A DNA stretch of 64,000 bases from Brachybacterium endophyticum (lineage in GTDB: Bacteria > Actinomycetota > Actinomycetes > Actinomycetales > Dermabacteraceae). Under the pieces are notes generated by a model. It was not told where the DNA came from, made no database searches, and saw only the letters and a list, made by a program, of their open reading frames with translations. Shown one piece after another: positions 1 to 8,751 of the stretch (positions within the stretch are counted from its first letter, which is position 1; every line of letters begins with the position of its first letter). The stretch spans positions 62,001 through 126,000 of the forward strand of contig NZ_QFKX01000006.1 in the NCBI RefSeq assembly GCF_003130585.1, written 5' to 3'. The translations under genes were made by a program, and so were the position numbers.

Positions 1-1366
1 CGACGACACGGGAGTAGACCGACGCGAGACTGTTCGACCACTTCATCGCCGTGACGTGGTCCGCGGTCGTGAGGGTCGCGACGGATCCGCGGGCGGCGAG
101 CCGGTCGAGGTCCCACCATTGCAGGACCCCGGTCTCATCGATCCAGTAGGTCGCATACTCTGCTGTCGCGAGCTGCTCGAGCATGTCCGCGCAGTTCTCA
201 CCCTCCGCCGGCGGAAGCACCTGCAGACGGTTGGGGATCCCGGCGCGGGCATGGATGACCGCTGACGGGCGCCACCCCTGGATGCTGAACGGCACGGAGG
301 GGAAGGACACCTGAAACGCGCCGATCCGGCCCTCGCCGTACACGGAGACGGTCTCCAGGTTGCTGGTCATGACGCCGTCGGTCAGCGCCGTCTCGCCGGT
401 GCCCGACGTGGTGCCCCGGTTGGTGCGGATCTCCACGACGACACGGCCCGCAGCGCGGCGGGTGACCCGCGCGGTGATCGCCTCGTCCGTCCCGATCGCG
501 GTGCGGGAGAGCGTGACCACGTTCGCGAATGATCCGACGGGCTGCTCGACGGACACGAACACCTGGACGTCCGACCAGACCAGCTGGACGCGGCGACCGG
601 CGAACCAGCACACGATGCGGGCGGTGCCCGAGTCCGGCGGGAGCATGGTGGTGATCTCGAGGCCGTTGTCGGAGATGGCCCGTTGCGCGATCGGCGTGTA
701 GGTCAGCGTCGCGTCTCTGGCCTGCATCCCCCAGGGGGACGTGATCCAGCCCGGCGCGGCCCCCGGGACGGACAGGCGTTCCGCACGGTCCAGCTTCCCG
801 GCCTCCGGCCACGCCGACCCCTGCATGGGGGCAGACACAATCGTGCCCGGGATCCGGTAGGGCGTCGCGTACCAGCCGCAATGCCGGAAGATCCGGTCCA
901 CCACCGACACGCCGAACAGGCCCGGGTTCCGCCAGTAGCCACCGTCTCCCTCGGCGACCATGCGGGAGGCCATCGCGTCCCACGAGATCGACTGGTCCAA
1001 CGACCGGTACAGGTCTGTGAAGCCGACGGTGACGTCGCGAGAGGAAAGAGCCCCGGAGGCGTCCGCGACGCGACCCTGGGGCAGGACTGGCACGGGGCCG
1101 ACACCTGCGTTCAGCGACAGGGAAACCGTGTCTTCGGGGGAGGGGACACCCGGTGTGGGGGCCCACGGCGTGGACACCTGTGAGACGACGTCCGCGCCCG
1201 GCGTGTAGGTGACCTCGCCGGAGGCTGCTGTGAACGACCCGCCGCCGGGGAGCCCGTCGGCGTACTCGCGGTCGATGGACACTGCTGACGGGTCGACCGT
1301 TCTGCCGCCGAGGGTCGTGGTGACGCTTCCGCGGAGGGTGTGGCCGGAGGGGAGTCCTCGCTGCAT
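1..1366 (-). CDS. Phage tail-tip associated protein (partial)
   Basis: An open frame begins with ATG at 1366 (MQRGLPSGHTLRGSVTTTLG) and runs without a stop off the left edge, so about 455 residues are visible and the C-terminus is missing. It starts right after the TGA of the upstream tail gene, as expected for translational coupling. The visible part is rich in beta-type sequence, with a TLGG segment near the start that also occurs in the preceding tail protein. Its place after the tape measure and distal-tail genes suggests a tail-tip or baseplate role. No catalytic motif was recognised and the family is not named. Confidence 0.7.
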   Translation of the reverse strand, partial: MQRGLPSGHTLRGSVTTTLGGRTVDPSAVSIDREYADGLPGGGSFTAASGEVTYTPGADVVSQVSTPWAPTPGVPSPEDTVSLSLNAGVGPVPVLPQGRVADASGALSSRDVTVGFTDLYRSLDQSISWDAMASRMVAEGDGGYWRNPGLFGVSVVDRIFRHCGWYATPYRIPGTIVSAPMQGSAWPEAGKLDRAERLSVPGAAPGWITSPWGMQARDATLTYTPIAQRAISDNGLEITTMLPPDSGTARIVCWFAGRRVQLVWSDVQVFVSVEQPVGSFANVVTLSRTAIGTDEAITARVTRRAAGRVVVEIRTNRGTTSGTGETALTDGVMTSNLETVSVYGEGRIGAFQVSFPSVPFSIQGWRPSAVIHARAGIPNRLQVLPPAEGENCADMLEQLATAEYATYWIDETGVLQWWDLDRLAARGSVATLTTADHVTAMKWSNSLASVYSRVV

Positions 1367-2155
1367 TCAGCCCACCTCCGTGACGGTCGCGTTGATCGAG
1401 CCGTATGCCCCGTTCTGGTCGAAGCCCGTGAGGTCCTCGCTGAGGTCGGAGACGATCGCCTGCGGGCAGCCCTTCCCGGGGCCAGAGGTGACGGTGCTGC
1501 CCCAGCGGACAGCGGGACGGGCGTACTGGGCGCCGGCGGAGACGGCGAGGGAGAGGTAGGCGGCCCCCGCGGGGGGTGTGAGAGTGGTGTGGGCCCACTG
1601 CCACCCAGTGAAGGTCTGGGTGGGGGTGGACCATGAGGACACGGATGCAAGGTTGATGTCTCGCCAGAAACCGGTGAAGCGGGTTCCGTTCAGTCCCCAG
1701 GCGCCGACGGTGACGTTCTCGCCGGGGCGCACGGGGACACCTTCGAACGTGCCGTGCGCGTCACCGATGGTGATGGTGCCTGTTCCGGTGTGGATGATGC
1801 TCTGTGCGACGTCACCGTCGGGGAGTGCGACGAGCCCCGCGGGAGCGGCGTTACTGGGCACGCTCTCGAAGGAGACGGCCTGCGGGGACAGCATGTTCCC
1901 GCCGAGCGCGTCTGCCGGATACCACAGGACGCTGCTGCTGATGCGTGCGACCTCGATGAGACCGGCGATTTCCCGAGAGCTGACCGGGTTGAAGGAGACC
2001 TTCCATTCGCGGCGTCCCCTGAGACCGATCAGGGCCTTGCGCTTCCCGCCGAGGGTGGTGGTGAACGACGTGGGACGCTCTGTCGCGGTGGACAGGCCAC
2101 CCTGGTACTTCAGCTCGAACAGGGCGCTGCGCGGCCCGATCAGTGACGTGATCAC
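1367..2155 (-). CDS. Distal-tail-like phage protein
   Basis: A 262-residue protein encoded immediately after the tape measure gene, its ATG overlapping the tape measure TGA by 4 bases. The N-terminal part (FTTTLGGKRKALIGLRGRRE) is like distal-tail proteins that join the tail tube to the tip, and the second half looks like a carbohydrate-binding-module type beta-sandwich (GWQWAHTTLTPPAGAAYLSL). Position and layout fit an actinophage Dit-like protein. The assignment rests on synteny more than on a diagnostic motif. Confidence 0.65.
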   Translation of the reverse strand: MITSLIGPRSALFELKYQGGLSTATERPTSFTTTLGGKRKALIGLRGRREWKVSFNPVSSREIAGLIEVARISSSVLWYPADALGGNMLSPQAVSFESVPSNAAPAGLVALPDGDVAQSIIHTGTGTITIGDAHGTFEGVPVRPGENVTVGAWGLNGTRFTGFWRDINLASVSSWSTPTQTFTGWQWAHTTLTPPAGAAYLSLAVSAGAQYARPAVRWGSTVTSGPGKGCPQAIVSDLSEDLTGFDQNGAYGSINATVTEVG

Positions 2156-5100
2156 CAGGTGCCTCCCATCGAACGCTTGGAACCGGCCCCTGCAGCGGCG
2201 AGGATTCCGGCCTGCCTGTTGCCGATCTGGAGGGGCCGGCGCATCATCGCGTCGGCGAGACGCTCGATGGACGCGACGGACAGATCAAGACCACCGAGAT
2301 CGACGTCGCCGCCGTTGACGTCTCCCGCGTCGACCGTGGGCAGGCTGGGCGGTTGGACCATCCCGTTCATGGCGGCGTTGACGGCGCGGGCCTGATGGTC
2401 GAGGCCGATGATCATGCCCTGACCGGTGTACTCGCCGATCTTCATGAACTCGGTGGAGGGGGAATGGATACCCAGGGCGGACTTGGCAGAGTCCAGCGCC
2501 CCCTTCGCCAGGCCCTTGAGCTTCGAGGTGAGCTGCCCGGCCGCGCCGGACACGCCGTTGATGATGCCCTGGACGATGTTTCGCCCCACGCTCGTGAACC
2601 GTCCGACGAACCCGGTGATCGTGGCCAGCGCCCGCATCCCCATGTCGCGGAACTTGTTGACCACGAGTGCGGCCTTCCCAGCGACAGTCGACACGACAGC
2701 GGACAGGATGTTCGAGAACGCCGACCGGATCGCGCTCAGCCCGGAGGACACGGCGGACCGAGCTGCGCTGATCCCGGAGGAGAACGTGGATCGGATGCGC
2801 GAGAGGACAGAGGACACGATCGACGCCGCTGCCGAGAGCACGGACGAGAACGTCGAGCGGACGGCGTTCAGGCCCGAGGAGACCGCGGAGCGTGCCGCAG
2901 AGATCTTGCTGGAGAAGAACCCCACCACACGAGACAGCACGGACGAGATGACCGAGGACACGGCCGAAAGGACGGACGAGAACACCGAGCGGACCGCGTT
3001 CAGCCCAGAGGACACAGCCGAACGTGCAGCCGCGATCTTGCTGGAGAAGAACCCGACGATCCGCCCCAGCACAGAGGAGACGACCGAGGCGGCCGCCGAC
3101 AGCACCGAGGAGAACGTCGAACGGACCGCGCTCAGGGCCGAGGTGACAGCCGACAGGGCGCGCGCCCCGAGGCTGACGAAGAACCCGACCACGCGGCCGA
3201 TCCAGCCGCCGACGAACGAGCCGATGGCCCCCAGGATCGCCGTGAAGAACCCGCGGATCCCGGAAAGGGCACCGGAGACGGTGGCGGACACCGCAGCCCA
3301 CGCGCCGGCCCAGTTGCCCTGCAACAGGGCAAGGAAGCCCTGCAGGATCCCGGTGATGAACGCCAGCGCCCCGGAGATCACGGTGCCGATCAGGGAGAAC
3401 GCGAGCGATGCGGCGTTGCCCAGGAACGTGAACGCTGGCGCGAGGATGCCCATCAGGAACTCCACCAGCGGGGTCAGCAGCGTATAGATCTGCGCTGCGA
3501 TCTGCGCGACCACGGTCATCAGCGGCGTCAGCGCGTCACCGATCTGCTGCATCATGCCCAGGAACGAGGTGGCGACCTGCTGGAGGACGGGCATCAGTGT
3601 GCCCGTGACGAAGTCGATCACCGGCTGCAGGAACCCCATGATCGCCTGGCCCAGGCCAGCGATTGCTGTGCGGAACTGTTCGCTGGTGTTCCAGGCGTAC
3701 AGGAACGAGGCCACCAGTGCGGCGACGACAGCGACGGCTGCAGTGAGAGCGGCGACGACGATCGCAACGATCGGGGCGATCGCGGCGATCGCGGACCCGA
3801 CCGCGCCCGCGGTCACACCAAGCCCGGCGAGGCCGGCCACGATGCTGATGACGGTGCCGATGATCGGGGCGAGCGCCGAGATCAGGGAGACCGCGCCAGC
3901 GACAAGGCCTGCGACCGCGGCCGCTGCGACGGCGAGACCGGCGGCGAGGCCGGGGTCTTGCTGGATCCAGGTGGCGATCGTGCCGACGAGCTGCTGAATG
4001 AACGGGGCGACCGTCGTGATCGCCGCGACCAGTGCGCCACCGAGGACCTGTGCGACGGAGGACAGGGCGGGCATCAGCGCGGTCACGACGGGCGCGAGCG
4101 CGGAGATCGCGGCCCCTAACACGGGGCCGATCACGGATGCGAGAGTCCCAGCGAAGGAGGCGACCGCGCCGAACGCGGACGCCAGCGCCGGCAGTGCCGG
4201 GGCGAGCGCCTGCACACCGGCAAGGATGCCCTCGAAGAACGTGACGAGCCCGCCCTGGAACGCCGGATTCTGGAACGCCTGACTGATCGCGGTCAGGGCG
4301 ACCGATCCGATCTGTCCGGCCAGGACCATGATCTGTGCGAGCGTCGGAGCGAGCGAGACGAAGGCGTCACCGAGCGCGGACACGCCCGGGCCCAGAGCGG
4401 CCATCGCGTCATGCGCACCCCGGAACACGGTGGTCAGGGCGCCCTGGAACGCGGGACCGTTCACGGCCTGGTTGACCTTCTCGAGACCATCGGCGAGGGC
4501 ACCGAGGTTCGCGCCGCCAGCGTTGGCGGCGGCGGTGGCGAACCCGGCGAGGATGCCGCCGGTATTCGCCAGGACCCGGCCGAGGTCCTGCAGGGCGGCG
4601 ACACCAGCGTCGATCCACTCGAACAGCTGCCCGTTGTCCGTGTTCAGCTGGACCCACTCGTTGAACGACTCGCTGATCCGGTTGAACCAGGAGGCGAGCT
4701 GCGGCAGGTAGGCGGAGCCGGCGTTGGTGAGGTTCAGCAGTCCGTCGGTGAAGTTCGCGATGCCCTCGGCGGCGATGTCGATGGAGTCGCGAACGTTCGC
4801 GAGGATCCCGTTGATGAACCCGAGGTTGGTGGGCGTGTTCACGGCGTTCGCCATGGAGGCGAAGAACCCGCCGAGCTCGGTGCCCACCTCGGACAGGCGG
4901 GCTGACAGCATCGGCAGGGCATTGTTCGCCAGGTCGCGGATGGGCTGGGCGGCCTTCGCCCAGAAGTTGGTGGAGATCTTGTCCTGGATCGCGGAGAACT
5001 TTGGGCCGAGGTCACCGAGGTACTTCCCGGCGTCCTTGAGCGCGGCGACCATCACGCCCAGTCCGACTCCGAAGCCGGCGAAGATGCCGGGCAGGGCGAG

Positions 5101-5688
5101 GGCGGCGGGGGCGATCGAGGCGAGCCCCGCGCCGATACCCAGGAGATTGCTGGTGCCGGCAAGAGCGGCACTTCCCAGGTTCGTGATGGCGGTGGACGCG
5201 GCGGCGAACGCGGGCAGGGCACGGTCGAGGTTCGCGATCGCGTTCTTCACGTTCCGGCCGAAGTTCGACAGGACCCGGGCGCCGGACAGGGCAGCGAGGG
5301 CAGCGGTCGCCTTCGCAAGAGAGGCCTTGGAGATGTTGACGTTGATCGGCAGGGAGCGGGGGCGGGTGAACGCGGCGAGCTTCGCCGAGGCAAGCCCATG
5401 GTCGAGGTCCGCGTTGACGGTGGCGGTCGTTTCCATCCCGTCGAGCTGGTCCTGGACTCGCTGCTTGGAGTCGCGGGCGAGGTCGGCCATCACCGGCACC
5501 TTGGCCTCGAGGCCCTGCAGTTGCCGCTTCACGTTCGCCAGCGACGACTTCGTGAGGTTCAGTTCGACATCGATCTTCGCCTTGACGGACTTCTCGACAC
5601 GGTCGAGTGCCTTCTTCAGGTCTCGCCGGAACTGTGTGGTGTCGGGGAGGACCCGGATGGAGAGCCTGCCGACCTGTCCGCCTGCCAT
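2152..5688 (-). CDS. Tail tape measure protein
   Basis: At 1178 residues this is the longest prophage gene. Tape measure proteins set tail length and are ejected during infection. The N-terminal 150 residues are charged and helical; the middle is a long run of Ala/Gly/Val-rich hydrophobic helices (many segments such as VAAAAVAGLVAGAVSL); residues about 830 to 1020 hold tandem 44-residue repeats; the end has the motif DSAKSALGIHSPSTEF common at the C-terminus of these proteins. It follows the frameshifted tail chaperone gene, the canonical position. Start ATG at 5688 is preceded by AGGAGG (TCCTCC on the plus strand). Confidence 0.95.
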   Translation of the reverse strand: MAGGQVGRLSIRVLPDTTQFRRDLKKALDRVEKSVKAKIDVELNLTKSSLANVKRQLQGLEAKVPVMADLARDSKQRVQDQLDGMETTATVNADLDHGLASAKLAAFTRPRSLPINVNISKASLAKATAALAALSGARVLSNFGRNVKNAIANLDRALPAFAAASTAITNLGSAALAGTSNLLGIGAGLASIAPAALALPGIFAGFGVGLGVMVAALKDAGKYLGDLGPKFSAIQDKISTNFWAKAAQPIRDLANNALPMLSARLSEVGTELGGFFASMANAVNTPTNLGFINGILANVRDSIDIAAEGIANFTDGLLNLTNAGSAYLPQLASWFNRISESFNEWVQLNTDNGQLFEWIDAGVAALQDLGRVLANTGGILAGFATAAANAGGANLGALADGLEKVNQAVNGPAFQGALTTVFRGAHDAMAALGPGVSALGDAFVSLAPTLAQIMVLAGQIGSVALTAISQAFQNPAFQGGLVTFFEGILAGVQALAPALPALASAFGAVASFAGTLASVIGPVLGAAISALAPVVTALMPALSSVAQVLGGALVAAITTVAPFIQQLVGTIATWIQQDPGLAAGLAVAAAAVAGLVAGAVSLISALAPIIGTVISIVAGLAGLGVTAGAVGSAIAAIAPIVAIVVAALTAAVAVVAALVASFLYAWNTSEQFRTAIAGLGQAIMGFLQPVIDFVTGTLMPVLQQVATSFLGMMQQIGDALTPLMTVVAQIAAQIYTLLTPLVEFLMGILAPAFTFLGNAASLAFSLIGTVISGALAFITGILQGFLALLQGNWAGAWAAVSATVSGALSGIRGFFTAILGAIGSFVGGWIGRVVGFFVSLGARALSAVTSALSAVRSTFSSVLSAAASVVSSVLGRIVGFFSSKIAAARSAVSSGLNAVRSVFSSVLSAVSSVISSVLSRVVGFFSSKISAARSAVSSGLNAVRSTFSSVLSAAASIVSSVLSRIRSTFSSGISAARSAVSSGLSAIRSAFSNILSAVVSTVAGKAALVVNKFRDMGMRALATITGFVGRFTSVGRNIVQGIINGVSGAAGQLTSKLKGLAKGALDSAKSALGIHSPSTEFMKIGEYTGQGMIIGLDHQARAVNAAMNGMVQPPSLPTVDAGDVNGGDVDLGGLDLSVASIERLADAMMRRPLQIGNRQAGILAAAGAGSKRSMGGTW
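2651..3184 (-). repeat. Tandem 44-residue repeats within the tape measure gene
   Basis: About four consecutive units of 132 bases. The protein unit is of the type SSKIxAARSAVSSGLNAVRS followed by xFSSVLSAxxSxVSSVLSRV and a GFF or STF ending. Two internal units are nearly identical; the outer ones are diverged. Period and phase are conserved, so the units preserve a helical pattern. Boundaries are approximate. Confidence 0.8.
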
Positions 5689-5703
5689 CCGGGACCTCCT
5701 CCA

Positions 5704-6098
5704 CTATGTGCGCAGGGACGCGAGAGCGCTGCCCCAATGCATGTCTGCGACCGACGCGGGCCGGTCTTCGATCTGTTCCTTCTTCGCCTCGGGGCGTTCC
5801 ACCGGGTCGCGCAGCCGGGCCTTCTTGTTCACCGCCGTTGCGGAGGTCTGGAACTGCTGCCCGTCGAGAAGGTCCGCCAGGAGGGTCGTGGTCAGGGACC
5901 AGCCGAACCATTTCTCGCCACCGAGCTCCTGGGCGCGCCACAGGGATTCGGGCTCGACGGCGAGACGTGCCAGGCACTGCTCGAGCAGGATGGTGCGGGG
6001 CGCGTTGATCGCTTCATGGAAGTCGATGCGGTAGAGCGCCCAGAGGTCACCGATGGTCTCCGGGCGCTCTTCGACCCAGTCGGTCAGGCGTCGTCTTT
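5704..6098 (-). CDS. Tail assembly chaperone frameshift extension (gpT-like part of G-T)
   Basis: This frame has no start codon of its own near its beginning and is reached by a -1 shift at 6096 to 6102. After the slip it reads RRRLTDWVEERPETIGDLWA and continues for about 130 residues (LYRIDFHEAINAPRTILLEQ, then LADLLDGQQFQTSATAVNKK) to a TAG at 5704 to 5706, 15 bases before the tape measure start. The DWVEERP-type opening and the position are typical of the T part of actinophage tail chaperones. The whole product would be the G protein without its last few residues fused to this segment. Confidence 0.85.
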
Positions 6099-6455
6099 TC
6101 CCATTTCACCGGCGTAGGCGACGGCGAGGTTCATGGCCCTTTCCATGCCACCGGGCCCCATGGTGAACGTGTCGAACTTCGCGCTGTCGATGGCGAAGTG
6201 CTCAGAGACGTAGTCGATGAGGTCGGCGACGGCGTCGAAGTCGAGCGATTCGAGGTCGACGCCCTCGCTGTCGCCACTTTCGTCGAGGAGGCCGAGGCGG
6301 ACGAGGCGACCGGTGAGACGGGCCTGGTCGGACCCCTTGACCTTGGAGAACGGTTCAAGGAGCTTGTGCCCTTCGACGTCAGCGAAGGACTGCTGCTTCT
6401 CGGCGTCCTGGGCGGTCTTGGTGGTCTTGTGGTCCTGCGGGGTCTTGGTGGGCAT
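6084..6455 (-). CDS. Tail assembly chaperone (gpG-like)
   Basis: A 123-residue acidic helical protein (MPTKTPQDHKTTKTAQDAEK start, EMGKDDA end) lying between the tail tube gene and the tape measure gene, the place of the lambda G chaperone, which coats the tape measure protein during tail assembly. Near its end the sequence contains a slippery heptamer (6096 to 6102) from which a longer G-T fusion can be made. The start is the ATG at 6455; the open frame extends upstream only as a shadow of the tail tube gene. Confidence 0.85.
   Translation of the reverse strand: MPTKTPQDHKTTKTAQDAEKQQSFADVEGHKLLEPFSKVKGSDQARLTGRLVRLGLLDESGDSEGVDLESLDFDAVADLIDYVSEHFAIDSAKFDTFTMGPGGMERAMNLAVAYAGEMGKDDA
6096..6102 (-). 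other. Programmed -1 ribosomal frameshift site (G GGA AAA)
   Basis: On the minus strand the zero-frame codons are ATG GGA AAA GAC, so the heptamer GGGAAAA is in the X XXY YYZ phase required for tandem slippage, close to the lambda site GGGAAAG. It lies 10 bases before the G stop codon, and the -1 frame is then open to the tape measure gene. This decides that the downstream frame is expressed as a fusion. Confidence 0.9.
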
Positions 6456-6559
6456 GGTGTGAGCCTTTCTGTGTGAGCCGTGAGCCTGTGGGGTGGAGAG
6501 GGACCTGCCGCCGCGCCGGCTCACGGTGGCGCGGCGGCAGGCGATGGTGGGGCGGTGTG

Positions 6560-7138
6560 TCAGGCCGCGGGGGCGACGGCGTACGGGCGCGGCTCGAACC
6601 ACTGCCAGAGAGCGCCGGTGCCGGGGGAGGAGAGGATCGCGACCGACAGGGGGATCTCCATGTACTCCTCGAGGTCGAACGTGGGGAACGATCCCTTGAT
6701 GTCCGTGTTCGGGAGGTACAGGCCGGCGATGTTGCTGCCGTCCTCGGTGACGATCTGCAGTGCCTTTCCGGTGGAGCGGCCGGACGAGTCGACGGTGTAG
6801 GACTGGGATGCCTCGTCGTAGGTGTGGCCGGCGAACCCGAGGTTGAACGTCTCGGCGGACGCGTTCACGGAGTTGATGGTCGCGGAGATGGTCTCGTCCT
6901 CGCGGACGACGCCGGTCTTGAGGCGATCCCAGGTGCGCTTGTACGTGGTGTCGCCGCCGTCGGTCTCGAACTCGATGAGGTTCTCGCTCGAGGTGTCGCC
7001 GAGCCAGATCCAGTCGCCGTAGGTGGACTCGTCGAGAAACTTGAACGTGGTGGGGTCGAGGGGGTCGGCGTCGACGTCGTTGTAGAAGACGTGGCCGATG
7101 CCGGCGATGTGCAGCTTGACGGTGTCTGCGGTGGCCAT
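6560..7138 (-). CDS. Major tail tube protein
   Basis: A 192-residue protein (MATADTVKLHIAGIGHVFYN start) directly upstream of the G/GT chaperone genes. This is the position of the tail tube subunit that polymerises around the tape measure protein. The sequence is mostly beta-type with a segment ADPLDPTTFKFLDESTYGDW, a pattern seen in actinophage tube proteins. A GAAGGAG ribosome binding site precedes the ATG, and a hairpin lies just upstream (7161 to 7185), which may separate its expression from the connector genes. Confidence 0.85.
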   Translation of the reverse strand: MATADTVKLHIAGIGHVFYNDVDADPLDPTTFKFLDESTYGDWIWLGDTSSENLIEFETDGGDTTYKRTWDRLKTGVVREDETISATINSVNASAETFNLGFAGHTYDEASQSYTVDSSGRSTGKALQIVTEDGSNIAGLYLPNTDIKGSFPTFDLEEYMEIPLSVAILSSPGTGALWQWFEPRPYAVAPAA

Positions 7139-7160
7139 GGAAGGGCTCCTTCATGAGAAA

Positions 7161-7185
7161 CGGCACCCCATGTGCTGGGATGCCG
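7161..7185 (-). terminator. Hairpin with short U-rich tail before the tail tube gene
   Basis: On the minus strand CGGCATCCC and GGGGTGCCG form a 9-pair stem (one G-U) around a 7-base loop, followed by TTTCTC. It lies between the tail terminator gene (stop 7204) and the tail tube start (7138). It could be a weak terminator, or a stem protecting the abundant tail-tube mRNA. Confidence 0.5.
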
Positions 7186-7203
7186 TGACGGTGGGGTGAG
7201 TGG

Positions 7204-7632
7204 TCAGTGCCGGGCGATGACGTCCAGCACGCAGTCGAAGCGGTGCACGTTGTCCGCTTCGAGGTCCGATTGGACCGGAGTGGGTTGCGTCGAAGTGGTG
7301 GTGATTCTCGACAGCCACCCGTAGGGGGTTGCGGTGCCTGACCGCCACGCAGTGAAGAATCCGCGGTACATGGCGTCGCAGATCTGTGCCGCCTGGGCGC
7401 GTCTGCTCGAGTAGCAGCGGAGGGAGATCGTGAACGCTGCCGACGATTCGGCGGGCCCGTTAGGGACGCTCGCGGGCGCTGAGGTGCCCACGATGACGAG
7501 GGGGAGTGCCCCGGGGGCTGTCGGATCGACCTGCGATTCGACACGCACCTCGTCGGCCGCCGCGGTGGAGGCGAGCGCGTAGGCGAGGGACGGGGCGTCC
7601 ACGGTGAACCGGTCGAACATCAGATCGGCCAT
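7204..7632 (-). CDS. Tail terminator/completion-like protein
   Basis: A 142-residue protein (MADLMFDRFTVDAPSLAYAL). The start is the ATG at 7632, which overlaps the preceding TGA by one base and has GGAGG 5 bases upstream; the open frame continues further upstream only as shadow. It is the last connector gene before the tail tube gene, where the tail terminator normally lies, and its size and alpha/beta pattern with a C-terminal FDCVLDVIAR strand fit that family. Identity is inferred mainly from position. Confidence 0.65.
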   Translation of the reverse strand: MADLMFDRFTVDAPSLAYALASTAAADEVRVESQVDPTAPGALPLVIVGTSAPASVPNGPAESSAAFTISLRCYSSRRAQAAQICDAMYRGFFTAWRSGTATPYGWLSRITTTSTQPTPVQSDLEADNVHRFDCVLDVIARH

Positions 7633-7937
7633 CAGAACCTCCGGGCGGCGTTCGAGAAGATGAACGCGCCGGGCACCTGGGTGCCGTTCTTCGTTCTGTG
7701 CCCGAACTCGATCGACCAGGCGGCAGGATCCTCGGCCCACACGGCACGGTCAGTGACGCCCTTCTCGCCCGGGACTCTGCCGGACGTGATCGACCGCTGG
7801 AAGTCACCTGTTTCGCGGTGCTTCGCTGCCTCCGAGGTCACAGCGGACCGGACCTTACTCGCGGCCCGATCCATCTCGGATGCTTCACCGGCGATGCGTG
7901 CAGCGAGGAGACCAGCGTTCTTGTTGACTGTCGCCAT
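7632..7937 (-). CDS. HK97 gp10-like neck protein (DUF5403-like)
   Basis: A 101-residue protein (MATVNKNAGLLAARIAGEAS) that ends VPGAFIFSNAARRF. The helical N-terminus followed by a GRVPGEKGVTDRAVWAEDPA segment and a glycine-rich EFGHRTKNGT turn is typical of the gp10/DUF5403 neck proteins of actinophages, which join head and tail. Start at 7937 overlaps the upstream TGA by one base. It sits third in the connector block. Confidence 0.7.
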   Translation of the reverse strand: MATVNKNAGLLAARIAGEASEMDRAASKVRSAVTSEAAKHRETGDFQRSITSGRVPGEKGVTDRAVWAEDPAAWSIEFGHRTKNGTQVPGAFIFSNAARRF

Positions 7938-8290
7938 CAGTGACCCTCCGCCCCACGGCTCGTGATGAGGACGTCGAAGTGCCCCGTCCTGGGCGACATC
8001 CCGTAGATGCGTGCCTCGCCGTCCTGGTCGAACACGCGCCCCTCGTAGGGACCGGCGTCGATGCGGATCGTGGAGTTGATGCCGCCCGGCCAGGGGCCGC
8101 GGCCGATAACCCGGCAGCTGGTGCGTGCCTGCACGCCCAGTGCTTCGGCTTCGGCCGCGTCCACTGGCTGGATGGCGATGTGGCCGACGGTGACCGGGGC
8201 GCCGGGTTCGACAGTGCTCCCCATCGAGTCCTTCACCGTCACCATCGGAGTGACAGTCACCGTGTGCGGGCCGCGGCCGAGGAGACTCAC
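7937..8290 (-). CDS. Head-tail connector (head closure) protein
   Basis: A 117-residue beta-rich protein (starting MSLLGRGPHTVTVTPM) with the segment GPYEGRVFDQDGEARIYGMS, typical of phage head-closure proteins. The GTG at 8290 is preferred: it overlaps the upstream TGA (GTGA) and has GGAGGT 6 bases before it. The GTG at 8296 would abut that Shine-Dalgarno sequence directly. Second in the connector block after the capsid gene. Confidence 0.7.
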   Translation of the reverse strand: MSLLGRGPHTVTVTPMVTVKDSMGSTVEPGAPVTVGHIAIQPVDAAEAEALGVQARTSCRVIGRGPWPGGINSTIRIDAGPYEGRVFDQDGEARIYGMSPRTGHFDVLITSRGAEGH

Positions 8291-8751
8291 TGCCACACCT
8301 CCGGGACTGGGTCGGCGATCTGGTCACCACCGCCCCAGCCGTACTGGAACCACCACTGCGGTGGCACCCGGTATCGGTCGGTGATGTACCCGTCCGTCTC
8401 GACGGCGACAGAGCGGACCCGGCCGATGCCGAGCTTCGCCCAGTCGCCGTCAAGGATGTCGAGGAGTCCGGAGGCGACCTGCAGGTTCAGCGAGTAGGAG
8501 TAGTTCCCCTCGCCTTCCTGCCGCATGATTCCGTTGTCCGGAGCCCGTAGGACACGGGCAACGGCCTCGCCTTCGATGTCGGCGACGAGCGCTGTGAAAG
8601 CCTCATCGTCGATGCGAGTGTCGAGGTCAGGAATCCTTGCTCGCAGGAGCCTTTCGGCCCTGTCGAGAAGGTCGTCGACGTACCGGTTCTCCGTCTCCGT
8701 CAGATCCCGCATCAGGGACGTCTCGACGTCGTGCGGGCTTCCGATCGCCAT
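8287..8751 (-). CDS. Head-to-tail adaptor, Gp19/Gp15/Gp42-like
   Basis: A 154-residue protein. The N-terminal SPHDVETSLMRDLTETE followed by DDLLDRAERLLRARIPDLDT, and the later GIGRVRSVAVETDGYI segment, match the Gp19/Gp15/Gp42-type adaptor that binds the portal in actinophages. Start ATG 8751 has GGGAGG about 10 bases upstream. Its first 125 bases overlap the small gene at 8627 to 8839 in another frame. Confidence 0.75.
   Translation of the reverse strand: MAIGSPHDVETSLMRDLTETENRYVDDLLDRAERLLRARIPDLDTRIDDEAFTALVADIEGEAVARVLRAPDNGIMRQEGEGNYSYSLNLQVASGLLDILDGDWAKLGIGRVRSVAVETDGYITDRYRVPPQWWFQYGWGGGDQIADPVPEVWQ

Noticed and set aside
1..1366. Endolysin or holin genes in the prophage
   Set aside because: None of the visible frames shows a lysin or holin pattern; they probably lie left of the window.
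2353..4119. 588-codon open frame on the plus strand opposite the tape measure gene
   Set aside because: High-GC antisense shadow with Arg/Asp/Gly-rich composition and no motif; the minus-strand tape measure gene explains the region.
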